Source: Sipunculus nudus
Taxonomy: Eukaryota; Annelida; Sipuncula; Golfingiida; Sipunculidae
Direction: 5' to 3'
Assembly (NCBI GenBank): GCA_026874595.1
Contig: JAPPUL010000082.1
Location: 436,001 to 500,000, forward strand
DNA length: 64,000 nt
Shown: in pieces, positions 60,678 through 64,000 of the stretch
Layout of the letters: each line of letters begins with the position of its first letter
Position numbering within the stretch: the stretch's first letter is position 1
Translations under genes and position numbers: made by a program
Notes under the pieces: model-generated
The model's database searches: none
What the model was told of the DNA's origin: nothing
Seen by the model: the letters and a program-made list of their open reading frames with translations, nothing else

Positions 60678-62189
60678 TTAATTATCACTCCTCTCCTTCT
60701 CCCAAGCAAATGGGAAAAATAATATCAATACCCCATAAAACTCAAGTCGCCCCAACAACATACAAAACGTCAATAGCCACTTCCCAACATCCGTTATATG
60801 GCCATAATTACCATCAGGCCCTATCTTTCCAAGCCCAGGCCCTACATTATTTAAAGTTGCAAGTACTCCCGCAAAACTCTCAACTAAATCATTCTCAAAA
60901 TAATTTAATATCAATACCGCTATTACTAAAACTATCATATGTAGCATTATAAAACCTAGCGTCGACAGCAAAACACTATCTGCTACCACCTGACGTCCAA
61001 CTCGGACCAACTTTATATGTCTTGGGTAAATAAACTTTACAAGCTCTATATATACATATTTAAACAATAAGTATATCCTCATAAGCTTTATTCCTCCACT
61101 AGTTGACCCCGCACACCCCCCTACAAACATTAATATCAATATCAAAAATTGGCCAAAGGCTGTCCATACACCATAATGATATATATCTCCATCAAGACCA
61201 ACTCCTAAACCTGTTGTTGTTATTATCGATACCACCTGAAATATGATATATCTTAAGGCCTTTACTATATCTCCTTCATAATTACTTTCAAGCGTTGTTA
61301 ATAATACCAAAACACTTACTACCAATATAGCAATAATATATATCCGAAACTCTCTATCCTTTAAATAACTCCTCTCTTTCATTATTAATACTCTATAGTG
61401 CAAGGCGAAACTTGTTCCCGACAAAATCATGAAGAATATTACTATCCCTTCTACTGCTATTGCATCATAATGTCCTATACTTTCATTTTTTATCGAGAAA
61501 CCTCCCGTTGCTATCGTCGAAAATGAATGGCATATTGCATCAAAAAAATCCATTCCCACTATCATTAAACTTATTGTCTGCATTACCGTAAATATTACAT
61601 ATACTCCCCACAATATCTTTGCTGTCTGACTTATCCTCGGCGATATCTTCTCCGATACCGGGCCCGGTACCTCAGCCTGGTATAACTGCATCCCTCCTAT
61701 TCCAAGTGTCGGTAAGATTGCTATCGCAAGCACTATTATCCCCATCCCTCCAAGCCAATTTGATAAACTTCTCCAGAACAATAACCCATGCGGAAAACTC
61801 TCTATATCTAAAAGTATTGTTGCACCTGTTGTTGTAAAGCCGCTCATCATCTCAAAATAAGCGTCTGTAAAGGTATGTATTACTCCTTTGTCTAATTCTG
61901 GATAGTAGTAGGAGTGCAGCATAAAAGGTATTGTTGCGAATAATGCTGCTGTTATCCAACCAAAGGTAACTATTGCAAAACTCTCGCGGGCTTTTAGATT
62001 TGTCTTCCTATACCTTTTTGTCAGCAAGTTTAAGACAACTCCTATTAACATAGTAAGGCCTATCGACTCTATAAATGGCAGCATATCATTCTCACCATAG
62101 TATAGCGAGAACATTAACGGAAATATCTCAAAGAAACCTATAAATAGTATTAGTATGCTTTGTACGTATAAAACTATTCCAAAATTCAT
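60678..62189 (-). CDS. trkH: Trk potassium uptake channel subunit
   Basis: 503 residues, polytopic. Four membrane-pore repeats; selectivity loops include TTTGATILL and SFSTIATGGFSIKN, TTTGLGVG, and the last GNVGPGLG-type segment; the family marker GCAGSTSGGIKLMRIYLL is present. With TrkA it imports potassium. The ATG starts 3 bp after the trkA stop, so the two are translationally coupled. Its downstream neighbour is the PII gene. Confidence 0.95.
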   Translation of the reverse strand: MNFGIVLYVQSILILFIGFFEIFPLMFSLYYGENDMLPFIESIGLTMLIGVVLNLLTKRYRKTNLKARESFAIVTFGWITAALFATIPFMLHSYYYPELDKGVIHTFTDAYFEMMSGFTTTGATILLDIESFPHGLLFWRSLSNWLGGMGIIVLAIAILPTLGIGGMQLYQAEVPGPVSEKISPRISQTAKILWGVYVIFTVMQTISLMIVGMDFFDAICHSFSTIATGGFSIKNESIGHYDAIAVEGIVIFFMILSGTSFALHYRVLIMKERSYLKDREFRIYIIAILVVSVLVLLTTLESNYEGDIVKALRYIIFQVVSIITTTGLGVGLDGDIYHYGVWTAFGQFLILILMFVGGCAGSTSGGIKLMRIYLLFKYVYIELVKFIYPRHIKLVRVGRQVVADSVLLSTLGFIMLHMIVLVIAVLILNYFENDLVESFAGVLATLNNVGPGLGKIGPDGNYGHITDVGKWLLTFCMLLGRLEFYGVLILFFPFAWEKERSDN

Positions 62190-62192
62190 ACG

Positions 62193-63554
62193 CTATCCAA
62201 AAAACTCCCCTACTACTTGTACTGTCTCTGAACTTGAAAATATTATTATCTTGTCGTCCGCCTTTATTAAATCTTCTCCTTTTGGTATGATCTTCTCCTG
62301 TCCTCGTATTATTGCTGCTATTAAACATCCTTTTGGAAAACGTATTTCTTTAAGGGGGATTCCTATTAGCTTATTATCTTCTCTTACTATATATTCTATT
62401 ATCTCTGCATTATTCTCTCCTAACATCACTATCGATAATACGTTTCCACGCCTTATGTATTTTAATATTTCTCCGACTGTGGCTATCTTTGGTATAACAA
62501 TTGCATCTACTCCCGCAAGCGATACCAACGGAAGATAATCTTTTCTCTGTATACTTGCTATTGTTTTGGGGACACTCTCTTGTTTAGCTATCATTGAGGC
62601 CAGAATGTTTTTTTCCTCATCATCTGATACCGCCAAAAATGAATCTATATTTCCTAACCCCTCCTCTACTAATGCCTCCCTATCTGTATAACTACAGTTT
62701 ACGACCTCTATCTTATGAAATTGCTCCGAAAAACTTATACACTTAGCCCTATCCTCCTCTATCACCTTAATAGATTTACCCTGTCTCTCAAACTCCTCGC
62801 ATAGTAAGTGCGTTATTTTAGAAACCCCTATTATAAATACCTTATGTATTTCCTTGTATGATTCATGAAAATATGGTGCTATAACAGCAAAGTCTTCCTT
62901 CTTTGCTATTATATAGACTTTATCACCTCCTACTAAATTGCCTTCTCCTTGCGGGACTATTAACTCATCATTTCGGATTATCGCCAATATCAACATCCTC
63001 TTTAATGCCTCTATTTGGCCTATCTCCTTTATATTCATATCTGCTATCTGTAAGCCCGATGTTATGCGATAACCCTTTATCATAACGTCTTCTTCATCAA
63101 ACTCCACTATCTCAAAAGCTGCCGGCGACGTTATTAGTTTTAATATTCTTTCCGTTGTTACATGTTCAGGATTTATTAGTACATCTATTCCAAGCTCTTC
63201 TTTTGTAAATAATATTCCTTCTTCACCATCATCTAGCTTATCTCCAAAAAAATGATGCCTTATACGTGCAATCTTAAAGGGCACATTAAATTTCTTTGCT
63301 ATAAAACAGGCTATGATATTGCTCTCATCTTTATCTGTTGCCGCAATTAGTACATCACAAGTTTTTACTCCCGCCTTTAATAAGGTAGCTATCTCACTAC
63401 CATAGCCAACAACTGTTAGTACATCAAGCTTACGGTTTATCTCTATTACCCTATAAGGATCTTTATCTATTATTACCACATTATGTTCCTCTACTGTAAG
63501 CGTCTCTGCTATGTGATAACCTACCTCGCCTGCTCCTATTATTATTATATCCAT
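62193..63554 (-). CDS. trkA: Trk system regulatory subunit
   Basis: 453 residues with two RCK units, each an NAD-binding Rossmann fold followed by a TrkA_C domain. The first opens MDIIIIGAGEVGYHIAETL (~1-19), with ATDKDESNIIACFIAKK; the second opens KVFIIGVSKITHLLCEEF (~229), with AVSDDEEKNILASMIAKQ. The second glycine motif is degenerate (GVSKIT). TrkA gates TrkH in response to nucleotides. It starts 65 bp downstream of dnaN on the same strand, with GAGAGAAAG upstream. Confidence 0.96.
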   Translation of the reverse strand: MDIIIIGAGEVGYHIAETLTVEEHNVVIIDKDPYRVIEINRKLDVLTVVGYGSEIATLLKAGVKTCDVLIAATDKDESNIIACFIAKKFNVPFKIARIRHHFFGDKLDDGEEGILFTKEELGIDVLINPEHVTTERILKLITSPAAFEIVEFDEEDVMIKGYRITSGLQIADMNIKEIGQIEALKRMLILAIIRNDELIVPQGEGNLVGGDKVYIIAKKEDFAVIAPYFHESYKEIHKVFIIGVSKITHLLCEEFERQGKSIKVIEEDRAKCISFSEQFHKIEVVNCSYTDREALVEEGLGNIDSFLAVSDDEEKNILASMIAKQESVPKTIASIQRKDYLPLVSLAGVDAIVIPKIATVGEILKYIRRGNVLSIVMLGENNAEIIEYIVREDNKLIGIPLKEIRFPKGCLIAAIIRGQEKIIPKGEDLIKADDKIIIFSSSETVQVVGEFFG

Positions 63555-63619
63555 TCTTTCTCTCTAAAACGTCTTATCTTACTACATATTTACTTCTTTT
63601 ATCTATTTTATCTTAATAT

Positions 63620-64000
63620 TTAATTTGTAGGTAGTTTCATTGGCATTATTACTGTAAAGTAATCTTGTGTTCCCTTACCATTTATTAACATTGGGCCTGT
63701 GTCTTTTTGTAAATAAATTTCCACCTCTTCCTCTTCTATTTCCTTTATTGCATCTAGGATATATCTATAATTAAACGCTATCTCAATATCTTCTCCCTTA
63801 TAATCTATCTCAACTTCATCTTGTGCCTCACCCAATAACGCATTTCGTCCCATCACCCTTAAAAATCCTTCTCGTATATCAAATCTTATTAATGATATCT
63901 TTTCATCTACTATTAACGATACTCGCTTTATTGCATCCTCAAGTACTTTCCGATTTAATACGATTTTCGTCTCTCCTCGCTCTGGGATTACTGTTGTATA
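63620..64000 (-). CDS. dnaN: DNA polymerase III beta clamp, C-terminal part (cut by window edge)
   Basis: The frame is open from the stop at 63620 to the window edge, giving ~126 residues of the C-terminus. Recognisable parts: IPERGETKIVLNRKVLEDAI, RFDIREGFLRVMG, IDYKGEDIEIAFNYRYILDAI and the closing FTVIMPMKL, which forms part of the partner-binding pocket. The sliding clamp tethers DNA polymerase III. dnaN is normally beside dnaA and oriC, so the origin is probably just right of the window. Confidence 0.97.
   Translation of the reverse strand, partial: YTTVIPERGETKIVLNRKVLEDAIKRVSLIVDEKISLIRFDIREGFLRVMGRNALLGEAQDEVEIDYKGEDIEIAFNYRYILDAIKEIEEEEVEIYLQKDTGPMLINGKGTQDYFTVIMPMKLPTN

Noticed and set aside
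1-64000. Insertion sequences, prophage genes, rRNA operons
   Set aside because: No transposase, integrase, phage structural gene or rRNA-like sequence was seen in any part of the window.

Overview
The window is a low-GC bacterial chromosome segment, probably from a spirochaete-like organism. The taxonomic hints are a radical-SAM protein of the spiro-SPASM type (33967-35502) and a secreted protein whose C-terminal third resembles the spirochaetal flagellar sheath protein FlaA (59037-60308). An LptC-like lipoprotein points to a diderm with a lipopolysaccharide-type outer membrane. The assignment is an inference from a few genes. The right edge holds the 3' part of dnaN on the minus strand, so oriC probably lies just beyond 64000. 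The minus strand would then be the leading strand, which fits its strong G excess over most of the window.

Layout, left to right. 1-8.7 kb: the end of an SDR gene, a DUF4328 membrane protein, then a leftward run pheA-aroF-tyrA-rpsA-TPR protein behind a consensus sigma70 promoter, preceded by a receiver-PilZ gene. 8.8-13.3 kb: CPBP protease, ABC exporter and a secreted unknown; much of this block has the opposite base skew. 13.3-18.5 kb: DUF2064 transferase, an exported helical protein, a lipoprotein and an Nnr NAD(P)HX repair enzyme. 18.6-30 kb: a more accessory-looking stretch with a heme-binding DUF3365 protein, three tandem GLUG-repeat lipoproteins, a CoA-transferase/AtoE short-chain fatty acid module, TrpB2, an FMN-binding protein and a FliL-like protein. 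30.5-39.7 kb: pteridine-reductase-like SDR, chemotaxis receptor, NapF-like ferredoxin, spiro-SPASM protein, AEC transporter, histidine kinase, HDOD protein and LptC. 39.7-48.3 kb: an almost complete molybdenum cofactor cluster (mobA, moaE, moaD, moaA, moeA, moaC-mogA fusion) flanked by a MurU-like nucleotidyltransferase and an AmgK-like kinase, then a cyclic-nucleotide-binding protein. 48.5-64 kb: a decayed DHFR-like gene, uvrC, a CRISPR-like array whose spacers are nearly identical, split transketolase, hisZ-hisG, two unknowns, tRNA-Val, an HtrA protease, the FlaA-like protein, and a trkA-trkH-PII run leading to dnaN.

Three properties cut across the window. Strand composition is extreme: plus-strand genes outside the exceptional blocks are C-rich and encode Asn/Ser/Phe/Lys-rich proteins, while minus-strand genes are G-rich and encode Glu/Gly/Val-rich ones. 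Intergenic DNA is full of short tandem duplications and pyrimidine-rich minisatellites with periods of 5-15 bp, several of which have expanded inside conserved enzymes. Finally, a nearly perfect parS site (13372-13387) supports the origin-proximal reading.

The most unusual single element is the 65-bp-period array at 50961-51380: seven copies of a CRISPR-type 30-bp repeat separated by six nearly identical 35-bp spacers, with no cas gene in the window and no room for a normal leader.
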